Shown here: positions 24,741-38,019 of the stretch, piece by piece
How positions within the stretch are numbered: the first letter of the stretch is position 1
Layout of the letters: every line of letters begins with the position of its first letter
From: Sphagnum magellanicum
Lineage: Eukaryota; Streptophyta; Sphagnopsida; Sphagnales; Sphagnaceae
Length of the DNA stretch: 64,000 nucleotides
Direction: 5' to 3'
Assembly: GCA_021904315.1 (NCBI GenBank)
Contig: CM038907.1
Coordinates: 31,503,223-31,567,222, forward strand
Position numbers and translations under genes: made by a program
The notes under the pieces: model-generated
Databases searched by the model: none
Told to the model about the DNA's origin: nothing
What the model saw: only the letters and a program-made list of their open reading frames with translations

Positions 24741-26990
24741 TATGATTGTTATGTGAGAATTTCCTTCATATGTGCTAATGAGTATTTAATTGAAAAATGA
24801 CCTTAAAAGGTCTAGACCCTGTCAAGTATATAGTACCCTTTCAAGTATAATATATTTACAAAGCTGAACATCAAGGTAAATTAAAGGGGTGTCCTTATTG
24901 TTGCATAGGTTGTGGTTTAGGAAATGAAGATATGGGTTCTATATCCTATTCAAGCACTTTTCCTATGCAATTCACATGCGACCATTTTTTGGCTCTGCTT
25001 TTGATGTTATTAGTGTCAACTTTAATCTTTTGTATTTTATGGAACCTCTGTTGTAGTTCTGTTTAGGAATCTTGGAATGCTCAAAGATTTGGCTCCATAT
25101 GGCTCACAATTGGGAATTGTAATAAAAGTTTTATGCCAATGAAAAGTTAGTGTGTGGCTAAAAAGAAAAGTAGACAAGTCTAACTGCAATCTTTTCCTGA
25201 AAAAATAATATCAGCCACCATAAAAAACTAGAACTTTGTGAAGAAAAGGAGAGTACTAATATTTCAATTCAAGAGTATTAACAAGAGTTGCCTATTATGA
25301 ATTTCATTTTCAAAGTAATGCCCATTCATTTGTTTACCCATTCATTTTGTTTGGTAATACTCAACCATTATGCATAATGGTTATTTCTCAAATACTCTTC
25401 TTGAGAACTACCTTCCATACTAGTACCCAAGAAGGCTTTTAAGGTATAAGTACATTGAAACTAAAAGTGTCAGAATAAGAGGTGTGAAACTTAATTAGTA
25501 TAAATGGAAAGCTCCAAGGGCATTTAAGCCTTGACCTTCATATCCCTACATATCAGATATGCCTTAAAAAGTTCATGTATTCTGCCCATCTTTCTTGCAC
25601 CTTTTGCTCTTTGCTAATAAGGTGAATCCTATTCAAAATTTGAGACTAAATTTTTTCCTGGGCAACTGGGGCAGCAGTGTTTGCATCTAATCACCAGGGG
25701 ACTTGTGGCTATTATGTTTAGGGTTTAAAGATTGATAACCTACACAAAGGATTTAAAATTCCAATCTAGGTAGGTGATTACATTTTGATAAATTAACACC
25801 CGACCCATATGGGTATTCTTGATTCTTTTGATGCTACAAACCAAGCAGGTATGTTCTCTAACCAGTTTTCTAAAAATGTGAGAAATGGTCGGTAGGTTAT
25901 TAATGAACTTATTAATACCCTTGTTGATATCCAACATTGGTTCTGACTGGAGCAAGAAGCTGAAGGTAACCTTGGAACCAGACTTGAAACCAGACCAAGA
26001 ACTGGTCCAAAACCAGCTAACACTGGTATGTGCCACATTTCCAAAACAGTTGAAAACAACATTGCAAGGATAGCAAATGGCAAGATTGTCAATTTGTCTT
26101 ATTTTGTGTACAATAACATGAAAAAATGAATTCACATATGATTATCCCCATGCCTCAAAGCCCAAATGCCAAATTCTAAAAAATTATCAAAACTAAGAAA
26201 TGAAAATTTCCATAATTTTTGGTTGAATCATCAAAATGCACCAAACATGCCACGATCATGAAATTCCATAGACTTCCTGTTTTGGTGTCATCTCCTATGA
26301 CCCTTAATAGGGAAACCAATCTTATTGAGCATTTCTGAAGTTTTTGGTGGAGAACCTAGAATGAAGCGCAATGCAATTTGGTTCTACAAATAAATGAATT
26401 CTCTCCGTGATAATATTTTTTAGAATATTGTAGAAGGATCTAGTTCTGAACCGTAACTATACAGATTAAGCGCAACAGTATCATATCATAGCACCCTTGG
26501 AATTTGGCGTTATGGAGCTGATTGATTGATTCAGCTTTCAAGCATTAGGGATCAATAGTATAGAGTACATGCACGTGTTACGCCCATCAAGGCATGTATA
26601 ATCAATCCCAACAGTTGTACTCAAGATATCAGAAGCTGCTGCAACTGTCGCAGACAAGAGAGAGACACATGTACAGCAATTAAATCTTCTAGCTTGTTCA
26701 GTTGTTAGAACTAATTCTGACTAACGCTTCACCAGATTTTGTCACATGAATGTGAGGCTCATACTGGGAGACATGGTGGATGGTTATTGCAGGACAGGAA
26801 TACAATGGGAACAGTGTCCACATACCCTCCATGCTGCATGGTGCACTTGGTTCACCCTGGATCCTGGAATCCAGTGTACAAGCTCTAGGACAAGGAAACA
26901 GGTTCCATGTGGGAAGGGGTAAGGGGAGTGTGGAGGAAGGAAAATCAAAAGCAGCACTTCACATTACGATCCAGCAAATTATGTTGTAGG
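24741..26990. other. Intergenic DNA, no gene recognised
   Basis: AT-rich to about 26400. A CTGGTT/AACCAG-rich patch is at 25935-26030 and GGTTATTAA-like patches at 25733-25905. The 131-codon minus-strand frame at 25740-26135 crosses the low-complexity patch and has no recognisable product. Confidence 0.4.
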
Positions 26991-27149
26991 ACATATAGAC
27001 CATGTAGCACTTAAGATTTATGGTCTCTAACATTTAGACTATTTAGCATGTAAAAATCATAGTGTGGAACAATTAGATGATATAGCACTTGTAAATATGG
27101 TGTGCAACATTTAGAGTGATACATAGCACTTAAAATATATGGCATGGAA
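26991..27149. repeat. Degenerate tandem repeat, ~41-bp period, four units
   Basis: Four consecutive units share ACATTTAGA, then TAGCACTTA, then ATATGGTGTGGA-like ends, with 20-30% divergence. It is non-coding and lies about 1.3 kb downstream of the prefoldin gene's stop. Confidence 0.75.
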
Positions 27150-28399
27150 GATTTAAACTTTAAGAGTTTGTAGTAGGTTCTGCAAGACCTTAGCCTCTAG
27201 TAACCTCCGTGGATGTTAATTGTGACACCAGATAAAATAGATCTGTTTTTCATTGGAAGGCATGTCTAATACATCCCTCCTTTTTCTAAATGTGGAAGAA
27301 ATACACCTGAAGACAAGTACACACATTCAGGCCTCAACATTTACTTGGGCCAAGGTTCACTAACATTAAGGTACAATTGTACCACCACCAAAATTGTCCA
27401 ATTTCCCCTTTTCCTTGTGCTCTTATTACTTTCCCCCCTCATGACATCAACATGATCCCTCCATCCGGACATTCCACATTGGCAAGCTAGTTCGCACTTC
27501 GTAACCTATCACAATGCATTCCATGACCATGCATGTCATGCCATGACGCTGTATATGATGAGTTATAATATTATTAGGGTTTCTTCATGCTCATACATAA
27601 CATGGCAATCATGTTATGAACAAGAATATTGTTGGAAGTGCTTGCTACTGGTACTATTACTATTGTGGCAAAACATTTTAGGAAGAAAATTGTTCCTTCC
27701 AGACTGTAGAAAACTTACTAAATAATGTTCTCAAAATATGTTCTCATCCTTTTTAATTTTTCTCTGTGATGGCCATGGCAGAAATCGGAGGAAGTGTTGG
27801 TTTAATGTCAGGCTAGATCAGGAAATCCATTACAGCCATGAGGTTTGCATGAGGTTTGTCTATGTTCATGAAGGTCGATGTGGGATATTACAGCATACCA
27901 GTCAATCAATCAATCTTAACTGTTGACCAGAGATGGATAGTCACTGTTAAATAGTAGCATGTACAACATAAACCGAACAAAATCCCATGCCACTTGCAAA
28001 GTTTCCCCACAATTCATTTAGTTTTACACAGAGGTTTCACACACACCTGCAACTGGTGCATTAATCAGGAGAAATAGAGCAGCTATAAACTGGAGAACAA
28101 TGTAATGGTATGAACCAACTTTCACAACTACAATGAAGATCATTGCACACAGGGCCATTTCTGCAGTATGAAATGTAGGAACCTTACTTTTGGATTTATG
28201 TCTTATTATGAGCATCTGTCATTTTCATGTCATCCTTTCCGAAATGCTGTCGTTTATGTGCACATATATTATGAGATAAATGTGGATGTAAAAGGTGATT
28301 TCATAAACTGCAAAATTAGATGGAGGCTGGCAAAGTCTCACCGGATAACTGCAGAAATGGTCTCTAAAGAATGTACAAAAGGTGGGTTTGAAGCAAGCT
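27150..28399. other. Downstream flank of prefoldin gene, no separate gene seen
   Basis: The part next to 28400 should include the 3' UTR of the minus-strand prefoldin gene. Plus-strand open frames here are small and lack family similarity. Confidence 0.4.
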
Positions 28400-29790
28400 C
28401 TAAGAGCCTTGTGGCTCTGTGGTGGTTGAACTTTGCCTCATCTTAGCCTGCAGCACCATTGCCACATGCTCTGCTGTATTCTGTTTGCTACCAGCCACCT
28501 GTGATATTTACAAACAACCAGTTTAATCTTGTCAATAGCATAGAAAGTCTAAATCTAGTGCTAATTCATTACAGTCCACTTCCATAATTCACTAAGTCAT
28601 TGTGGAGAAACCAGAAGTCATACTTAACAACATATGTCTCTTATCATCTTCCTACCAAGACTTACTCCAGAAGAAAACTATCTTTCTAACAGTCTCGATC
28701 AGCAAATCAACAACAGAAAAAAGGGCAAACGAAACACACACCTCAACTAGCTTGTCATGATTAGCTTTCAGAAACTTGATCTTGCGCTCACAGTAGTCCT
28801 TCCCTTCAGGCAATGACTTCTGTGGGCACCAATCACTACTACTTAGTAATGCCCACCCCTGTATTGAAACTATTTAAGGAAATTGAGACATTGTTTGAAT
28901 AGTACTAGTAGGCCATGCTGTACCATGGTACTGCAGCATTTGCTCTAACCAAGAAAATAAGATGGCCACCACATGGCCATAGAAGCATTGCACACCTGAG
29001 GATTTTGATGTCAAAGAGTCCAAGCTGCTGCTGTAAATTTCAGCATTAGGTCAAGTTACACAAATCAAGACCCCAAAGAACCCTGCCAGATTTTGAGGTT
29101 TTTCTGACCAGCAACATTACTGCTACTGCCAGGTATGTCTATGGCACATTGGTACATTGTTCCTTTACCTCTATGTAGTAGCCAGTGCCCACATCTACCA
29201 AGATAGACTCTGGGTTGGTAAGAGTGCCTGCTGCGTACAGTGACGCTGTTAGTGGCACCAGCATTTTCTTCCCTGCCAAACACAAATGGTTTTTATGAGG
29301 AGGAGGCTGTGAACCAGAACAAAACCCTCCATAACCTTGAGGTCCTGTAAAACCCTAGAGCAACAAAATCCAGCTTGCTTCTATTGACGATGTGCAATTT
29401 TGTGAACAACACAGGGAAAAGGCAGCAAGTTACTAATACAACATCCTCAATCATGGTGTCATCATAAGGGATCCATAATCCACGTAGAAGAACAAGAACA
29501 GAAAGAGGCAGAAAAAATTAGAGAAACCGCAATAAAGAAAGTTCAAATCCAGAGATCGCAAGGAGGACCAGTCGGGAGTGAGAAAGGCGATGGATGGACA
29601 TACCTGCAGGCTGCAAAGAAAGTGTATTGAGAGCTTTGGAGGCCATTTCAAAGCGAGTGGCAGCAGTGCGGATGTTGACAAGGCTATCCTGTAAAACCGA
29701 TAGTTCCGATTCCACTTGCTCCTTCACCTGCCGCAACTGGTCCACATTCAGCTTCGCGATCTCTTCCACCACACTGTCTTGATCCGCCAT
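28400..29790 (-). CDS. PFD5: Prefoldin subunit 5
   Basis: An alpha-class subunit of the hexameric prefoldin co-chaperone, which hands unfolded actin and tubulin to the cytosolic CCT chaperonin. Four exons on the minus strand join in frame: 29790-29604, 29272-29169, 28819-28742 and 28498-28400, giving 155 residues (family about 150). Exon 1 starts [19 protein letters not shown] and carries the first coiled-coil helix ([28 protein letters not shown]). Exon 2 gives [17 protein letters not shown] and [10 protein letters not shown], the conserved beta-hairpin core. Exon 3 gives [20 protein letters not shown], and exon 4 ends the second helix and a Ser/Thr-rich tail. All junctions are GT/AG. An in-frame ATG 30 codons upstream lies in an Arg-rich stretch that looks like 5' UTR, so the MADQ start is preferred. 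Confidence 0.95.
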
Positions 29791-29867
29791 CCCTTCTCTC
29801 CCTCTCCCTCTCTCCCGAGCACGACCTCGCTGTCTCTCTCGTTGCACTCCGATCTTCCCTCCTCTTG

Positions 29868-29965
29868 CGCGCGGGTGCACATTCGGGTTTGAAAGAGTTA
29901 GGGTTTTCGTTTAGGGTTTCATCTTTCCTTCCAGCGTTAGGGCGGTTATCAAAAACAGGAACAGA
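29868..29965 (-). promoter_or_regulatory. PFD5 5' flank with teloboxes
   Basis: On the minus strand two AAACCCTAA-type teloboxes occur (29898-29923) 110-135 bp upstream of the start codon, a common feature of plant promoters of translation and growth genes. A diverged copy of this stretch lies at 30703-30795. Confidence 0.55.
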
Positions 29966-30702
29966 CCAGCGGAGGTCAAGTTACCTACCCGGCCCTTAGG
30001 GTTTTTCAAAATTTTGAGAACCGAGCATCCACCTTTATAACCATGCGTTTCTTTTATGAAAATTCTTTGAGAGGTTTCAAATTACTGGAGCCACCAATTC
30101 TTTCATTCCAATTCAATTTTCCCTCAAACAATAGGACTCTCAACAAGTTCACCTCTCCAATTTATTAGATGAGGTGTCTCCCGAGTTCATTTTTTTTTTT
30201 TTTCCAACCAGCCAATTTGATTGACCCATTACTCAACAAAAATGAAACTTTGGAGAATCTCCCAAGTGTAAGGTTCTATTCTGAAGTATAGAATTTTTTC
30301 CCTTTGGCGCAGCTTTATAGGAGGTGAAAGGAGGACAACATTTGCCAAAGCACATGGGATAAAAGTGAGGTGCTATGCAGAACATGTTGGCAACACATTG
30401 GAAACTTAGGGAACATCATGGGTACCTATTGGGAAATTAAAGGGAGTAATGGGAACACATTGGGAACTAGAGAAAAATGAAATAAAAATCCTCCTCCCCA
30501 CCCAAACTTTTTTTTAAAAAAAGGCAATGCACCTTGAGTGCATGCTTTGGGCCTTCCCAAGCCTTGGCTGCATGAAATTTCTCTTCCCAAAAGAGTTCCT
30601 CACCAATTTTGGCCTGGGCTAATACCCCTTGCAAAGAACACCCTACCTATTGAAGTATTTAAAACTCCGGTCTTTCCCACCTGTTGACAAGCTGTTTGTT
30701 GG

Positions 30703-30795
30703 AGCGCAAGTGCACATTTGGGTTCCAAAGAGTTAGGGTTTCAGAAATTAGGGTTCCCTTCCAGTGGTGGGTTGTGATAGAAACAGGAAATGAAA
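30703..30795. repeat. Partial duplicate of the PFD5 5' flank
   Basis: The order GTGCACAT, GGGTT, AAAGAGTTAGGGTTT, TTAGGGTT, CCTTCCAG, AAACAGGAA matches 29868-29965 in the same orientation. No coding part of PFD5 is copied. Confidence 0.75.
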
Positions 30796-33309
30796 AGAGA
30801 AGGAAATGACCAAAGGAAAGCAAGAAAACATAATTGGGAATTTACACCCACTAAATTAGCGCAAGCCTTAAAATTTGCATACCTCAAAAGATTACAAGCT
30901 CCATTGCACATGTCTGTGTATGGCATGATAATCAAAACTGTTTTAGAGGCTCAATTGCACAATTTCATATGCTTGAAAAGATTTCAAGTGAATTTGATCT
31001 TCAACTTGGAAACATGATGCATCTATGGAAGGTGAATTTGTGTGTAAAAAGAACATAAGCTGCAACTCTGGGGACTGTTTATGGCATGGTCAAATGCAGA
31101 AGTTTTCTATGTACATGTCATTGAGAAAGATTTCGCTCGTGATTTCACTCCATAGATGAAGGATGTTATCCGTGGAAATGCAACATTAACAACATAGTTC
31201 AATTACTTAAAAACATTGTCACAGACATTTTGCCCCGTGTACATTTTGTAATATTTGCAATGTTGAACATTGATTGTCCATCCTGATCAACCATGTGTGG
31301 GTCTCATCAATTTTCACAAATCTAAACATCACAAACTAAATTTTCCATGATCCAGTCACCAAGTAGGCAACAAAAAAAAGTTCAATTTATTTTTTTTCGA
31401 AACACAAAAATCTTGTTTGCACTTAAAGCCTTTCAACATACAACAAAACTCTGATTTGATCAACATTGGATAACCGTTTTCTCTCACACAAACAATCAAG
31501 CTATGATCATGAATTCCAACAACCGCCCTGCTAACCTCCAGGGATCTGTTCCTGTTTCTCATAACAGTCCAACATTGGTGTGAAGCTGCCATCAGAAGAC
31601 AATGTGGGATTCATTTGGTCTGGGCACATTTTGAGGAATGTTCACTAGTTGTTACTGTGAACTAACTGTGAGTTCATGTTTTGGGAACTAATTCATGGAA
31701 CATTTCCTATTGTAACTGTTGCTGGTTTGAAGTTTGAACTTGAAGCCATAAGAATTAGGGGGTGCTAACCCATTTCACCATTCACAGTCGCTTATTTCTT
31801 GAGGAATGAAATGGGTAGTTCTCAAATCATGATTTGCATTAATGTCTATGCAGAAAATATTGTCATATTCAGATTCTCGAGTCCCTATTCAACTGCCATG
31901 AAATTTGCAAAACCAGAAAGTAGAAACCAGAAACAGTTCTTATTATGAATAACTATGCAATCACTGTTGAAGAATTAGAACGTCACCACGAAGTTATAGA
32001 TGCAGTAAGTAAAAGCCGTCATAACTACTACCACTATCATCAGTAGCAGATCATAACTAATGTATGAAACTACAACCCTAACATGCAGCCAACAACTCGG
32101 GCACGACAACGAGCATGAATTAGTATGTCTGATCATGGGATTGACTTGTGTGAAACTGGAAATCAACGTCTGATCCTATCCTAGTCTTGCGCTGAAATTG
32201 CGACTTGCAAGCTGCAATATGACTCGCCTTCATAAGCAGATTATTTGCATTTGGTTCGTATGGCCATCTCCGGCATTATAAGCGCATTCCGTCCACCCCA
32301 GCGACACAGCTACTGATCAACGCAGATTAGTCTACGAGTGGGCACCCTAGTTGCAACCGGATGCGAGAATCGTAATGCATTAGTATAAAACTTCGATTAT
32401 TTCATTGGCAAATTTACTACGGTTCGATCTGCGGCAGCTGATCATTCTTAGCATTGCAGCAGCAGCTCGTGCACTTGTATACAGCTTTTACGATTTTACA
32501 CGGTCTCCAATGCACTACTCTTTTATTACTTACATCGAGTAGCACAATCTGAACACGGTCAATGAATACTGGGATCATCATATTCGAGAGCTGATCATAA
32601 AGCTTGTGGGGTGGACAATATATCGTGGCTCATTGCCTTGGACACATACATTGTGACTATTGTTCTGAAATTCAAAGCTTTAGTCTAGACAAACAAAAGC
32701 TGGTTTCAAGTTTCCTGTGGTAGGTAATGCAGTAGTGGGTAGGTGAAGGCACGGACGCTTTGAACCCTGCTTTGATTGACTCAATCAACCTGCGCGTGAT
32801 CCAGCGCAAAAAGTTAATTAACATCAACACCACAACGGCAGTGATGATGAGTACTACGGCATGCGAAATTTGCAGGACTAGGACATGTCAGATCTGACAA
32901 CGCGTTTTAGCTGACGCAGGCTCAGCAACTAGTTACAACAGCTTTCATGACACAGGCTGCGCAAGTTTCTGCTAATAATCACGGGGGCAAAGTTTTCTAT
33001 TCTGTATCAATTCTACACTAGTGAACATTTTTGCCGAGCTCGTCGGGAGCTGCAATATCTCTCTCTCTGTGTCAGGGTAGTTTTCTTGCTGGCTCTTGCT
33101 TCTTAGCCTGCCGTCTACGAAACTTCTTTCCGCAAACAAGGAGAAGAAGCTGCGAAACCATGGATGGGAAGTTCTATAGAGAATCTGCAGCTTTCAAAGA
33201 CTCAGGAGTCGATGCCTATAGCACTTGGCCACTGACAAAGCTGACTATCTGTGCACACTGACAAAGCTACGCAAACTCTGAAGATCTCTTTGGATAGGCT
33301 GAAAACAGA
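30796..33309. other. Intergenic DNA, no gene recognised
   Basis: AT-rich to about 32150, then more balanced composition with CG dinucleotides to 33300, similar to 8521-10054. Small open frames only. It could carry a promoter or a noncoding transcript; I see nothing definite. Confidence 0.4.
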
Positions 33310-33430
33310 CACACTCTCTCTCTCTCTCTCTTTCTCCCTCCCTCGATGTGCAACCCTAACAAAAACCCTAAACACTAAATCCAAAGTGGCGTTTGCTCGG
33401 CCCAAACCCTAAACCTTAAACCCTAAATTT
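33310..33430. repeat. (CT)n microsatellite and interstitial telomeric repeats
   Basis: A CT tract at about 33313-33332 is followed by several AACCCTAAA-type units between 33352 and 33428. Between them (33384-33395) is AAAGTGGCGTTT, the reverse complement of the core of the tandem array at 51158-52210. Confidence 0.75.
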
Positions 33431-36400
33431 AAACTGGTGGTGTGCAGGTGGACTCCCTTGTCTGAAATTGTCCCAAAGAGCATGTGTTTCATGTTGCAAG
33501 CAAACCCCTAAAGAGAGCCAAGGATTCTTCTATCAATGAAGCCAGTTCTACTTCTCTACTAATTTCTTTCTTAAGAGACTAGGATGCAGGGCCCACGGAG
33601 GGGGGAGGGCTCCAGCCAATCACGAATTACCGAATCAAGCATGTGCGAACACCAATTATTTTATATAAGTAGATAAGTAAAGAGTCTGTTTTACTGGGCT
33701 TTTAGATAAGCTTCTTCTTCTTTGAAATTTGTTTTTTGTGTGTGAAATCATCTTTGGGATTCGATAGGTTATTATTGCACCTGAAGTGTGATGTGAACTC
33801 TTTAGGGTTTAGGCATTTTTTAGCTCACAGTTCAAGGTCTAGGGTTTCTAGGGTTTCAAGATTGGGCAAGTCAGGCAGTTTACTGAAGTCATCAAGTTCT
33901 TGAATCTCTTGAAAAGATTTCATGTTGACAAAAATCTTGGAATCTTGGAATTTTTTGGGAGTAATTTCATAAGTTTTGGACTTAAGTTGGGGGAGATATT
34001 GAATTTTGAGTAATTTTTTTGTCACTATAAATTAATTAGAATTTTAAATAGTTTTTTTTTCTCAATTGGGTTCTATTGTTAGGATCTTGATCACACTTTA
34101 AACATTTACATTAAAGCTAGCAGCACAAGTCACACGATTGTCTTTCTATTAAAGAAGGAAGAAGGTTTGCTTGCTTTTCAGGATTTCTCAAATTTCAATG
34201 CCTTTTGCTGCACTCCTAGTATACCATTGAAACCCCTTCATGAGTGGGGGATGGTGGTTTTGTAATGTTTAGACTTGCAACATAAGAAGAGTTATTGCAT
34301 ATTGAACAATTTTGTCAGTGAAAATTCATTAAAATCAAAGAATTTGGGAAAAGTGGATTGCACTCTTGGTATTGCTTGAAAGCCTTCAATGATGATGATT
34401 TTATGCCAGATGATTTTATAATTTTTAGACCTAAGATCATGTGGGGGATATTGAAAATTTGAGGTAATTTTTGTTATTGAAGAATTCAACTACATTACAA
34501 AAAATAAATTTTTGAAATGAGAAATTAATTGGGTAACAATTTCACACTTGTTGAGCCAATAGCAGAGGCCACACTAGATGTCCTTTTAAATCCGTTGAAA
34601 TTTGACATCTGGGGTGTCAAATTTTTCATCTAGATTGCATGATGGAGGCTGCCCATCCATCTTATATGAGCAGATGAATGTTCACAATGTCATTCACACA
34701 GTTCTTATAGTGGGGAATCATTGAAGACTACATAAGAAAGAGCATGAATGGATTTAAAGGAAAATAACAATCAATAGGTGCCTTTAGCAAAACAGAAGCA
34801 TAGTTTATGCATGTGATGACTTTCCCCAAAAAATTTGGAAACTTCAAGTCTATAATTTTTTAAATAATTTTTTGTTACATGAAAAGGAATTTCAAATTTG
34901 TCATATGAAGAGAAAATATTAAATGTCACCCTAAACCTAACCCTCCTTTCTCTCTTTTCTTGTTCTTATATGTGGATTCTAATGTTTAATTTTCTTTCTT
35001 GTTCTTATATGTGGATCCTAATGTTTTTTTTTATTTTTTATTTTCGCAGTAAGTACAATTAACTAAAAGGGTCCAAGTATGGTCGAAGTATTCAAAAGGA
35101 CTCTTTCATTAAATGTCAAGTGACCCTCAAAAGTTTTTTTTTTCATAAATACATACATTATTAAGGTATTATTTTATGCATAGAATTTCAAATATGAACT
35201 AGTTTAAAGATTCTTAACAAGTTTTGGAAAAATTCAAAAAGAACGTCTAAATAAATTATTTTATTTCAAAAAATTTACCACAAACACTTTAACTACTAAT
35301 GTATATAAAATGTTTAAGTGTGAAAAAAATAAATTGTCCTATTGTAATATACAAAATTTCAAAAATTGCAATTTCTGAAAATTTTGAACCATTAATAAAA
35401 CATGGTTCACTTTGAATAAATTTTACTATTCTTACATTCATAAATGAAAAATATAAATATTTTAAGATGTATTTGGACCAAATTTATTTCATTTGACATG
35501 AGAAAAAATAGAAAATTCTAAAATAGATCATAGATTTTATGAAGAAAAAGATGAATTTAAAAGTTTTTAAAATGAATCCTTATGTTTCAAATCGGGTACC
35601 CCAAGCATACTTGAACCCAAATCAGAATACAACACGATCAACGATGACAATATGCAATGACTTCTTCATCTTATGTAAAACATTCCCACAACCTCCCTCC
35701 TCAAATGCCTTATCTTTTGTTAAGTTCACCAAGGTTCAAATACTCAACAAAAACACACAATGCCCCCTTTACTCTACTTTTGGCTTCCTCTTTGCCTCCC
35801 CCTCTTCTATGCATGTCTTCGTTGTGCTTTCCTCTCGCTGCCATCCTGCCTGCTTTCTTTTCCTTAACAACAACAGAACATGATTTAAAGTTGAATTAAC
35901 TTTAAAAGTGGTGAAATCCTCCCTCTCAACCCTAATTCTTAATGCTTGTTTACTTATGTACATCCAGCCTATACCCTAAAATTGTCCTCTATATTTTCCC
36001 CATAACTTTTACAATGCCAAGGTTCAAAACCCTTAACATGTCAAAATTGTGTTGTTTGCTTTTCTTACCTAGAATGTCCAATTAGTTTAAAATTTTACTT
36101 ACTATTCATTTTACCTAGAATCTGTCCAAAACTTATTTGTCCTAGCTAGAATGTCTAGTTAGAATAGAATTACACTAATTAACACATTATGTCTAGGTTC
36201 TTGTCTATTCCAAGATACCCACTAAATATCCTTGCTCAACATATTTATTTTTAACGTATCCTACCTTCACTCTTGCAAAAACTTCTCCATTTAACAACAC
36301 ATCTTGAAAATCAATGTCATAACTCAATGTTTCAAGGCCAAAGTGCAATGAAACAAGTTAAATGGATTTTTAAAATTAAAAGAATTGAGAACAATTGGGG

Positions 36401-37380
36401 CTTTAAAATCAATTTTCGTTTGCTTTCTTTGTATGAATTTATATAAAATTTGACTTTTACTTATATTGGGCATCACTCCAATACCCCATTAATTAATTGA
36501 GTGACTGCCCAACATTGAATTTCAAATGTGCATGTTTTGCAATGCATTTCAAAAAAATGATTATATCATATAAAATGTGTGTTTTTAATGTGTTTTCTCT
36601 TCAAGACTTTCTTCCTTTTTCTTTTTTTTGTCATTACAAACTTCTTTGAGGTGCTGTTTCTTTGTATAAGGTTAAATAATAGAGTTAAGAGTTTTTATCT
36701 ATGGAAAAAAATTTAATGCACACCTCTCTTCTTCCCTCCTCCAAACTATGCAATAATATTTGTGGTATAGTGTTTGTTTTATTTTTGGTTTTTGTTTTTG
36801 GGTAACTCTGGTGGAATCCAATTTGCCATTATTTCAATGCTAAATGATGTGCACATGTTGTGTGGGCATTAGGCAAGCTTGACAATTTACTATGAAATGT
36901 TAATGTTATGTTCATACCTGTTGCACGATCCCAATAAAACACTTGCACTTGCAATCAATTATACACACTCCTATCACAACATTTGCCCATACACATACAT
37001 CATCCCTTAAGGAGTACAATTGCAAATAAAATTCCTTGTGCAATGTAGTCACAACACTTTGCACATTACAATAAATTTGAACAAAATCCCATCACAACAC
37101 TTGTCATGTACTTGATAAATTGTAATAAATAGAAAGTAATAAACTACATAAGTGCAGACATGTAGTGAGGTTCAAAGTTCAAGCCACAACCCAACTGTCA
37201 AACCTAACCCCCCCAATACCCCCTTGACCCATAACTAGTGATTTTTTCCAACAAAAATAGGGGAAATTTCTCGATAAATGTGTTGTTTTCTATTGTTTCA
37301 AATGATCTAGATATTTGATGGGAACAACTCGCCAATTTTTCTATACAAAAATTTGAAAAATCAAATCAAAATCCTGCCAA
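33431..37380. other. AT-rich intergenic DNA, no gene recognised
   Basis: It contains a two-unit 39-bp direct repeat (TTGTTCTTATATGTGGAT at about 34959 and 34998) and two loosely similar blocks near 33900-34040 and 34370-34480 that share a GGGGGATATTGAA-like motif. No coding sequence is recognised. Confidence 0.45.
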
Positions 37381-38019
37381 TAGCCCCCCACCTCCCCCTC
37401 CCCCTCCCCCCCCCAAAGGATCAAAAGAACTTTAAATCCAAGTGCCAACCAGAAGTAACGAGAGTCAGGTCTGGTTGCCCCATGGGTCAGGTCAGGGAGC
37501 TTCGGCGTCGCGTTCTTCGCCGGCGCTGGCCTCGTGTGTCCGCGCGCACTTCCGCGTTGGTTGTGGCGAAGGGGGATGGCTGAGCTTCGTGTTGTCAGAT
37601 AGAGGAGATTACAAAGAAAACAAAAGTAAACGGAATTTATGTAAATGCTGCCAACACGTATTGGTTGCTGTTGCGCTACAGTGGATCATCATAAATTTTC
37701 TCTCTAGTTTTTTTTCCTTTTTCGAATGGCTGCATCTGCCGCCTGCAGACAGGCTCATGATGATTCCATCGATAATACAATCCGTCGCTGCATTATAGAT
37801 CTTGAAAAGGAGGGCTCGAACTGGGAGCTGGAAACGGCCGAAGCAGCTACCTCGATTTGGCGCAGTCTATGCAGCTGGAGTTCTATATAATAATATAAAC
37901 CCGGTTGTCAGCTGATCGAGTGATCAATGTGCAGCACCTGTCGTACTGAGGACATAGTCGCGTTGTCAACCGAGTCAATCAAGACGCGGAAAGCAACTGC
38001 GTCCAGGTACTACACCTAA
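37381..38019. other. C-rich tract and GC-richer intergenic DNA
   Basis: An imperfect poly-C tract (37385-37414) precedes a locally GC-rich stretch (37450-37590) with overlapping open frames of 76 and 118 codons. Neither resembles a known protein. Confidence 0.4.

Noticed and set aside
25740-26135. 131-codon minus-strand frame
   Set aside because: It crosses a low-complexity AACCAG patch and shows no recognisable domain.
37353-37798. Overlapping open frames of 76 and 118 codons near the poly-C tract
   Set aside because: They owe their length to local GC richness and show no protein family features or splice context.
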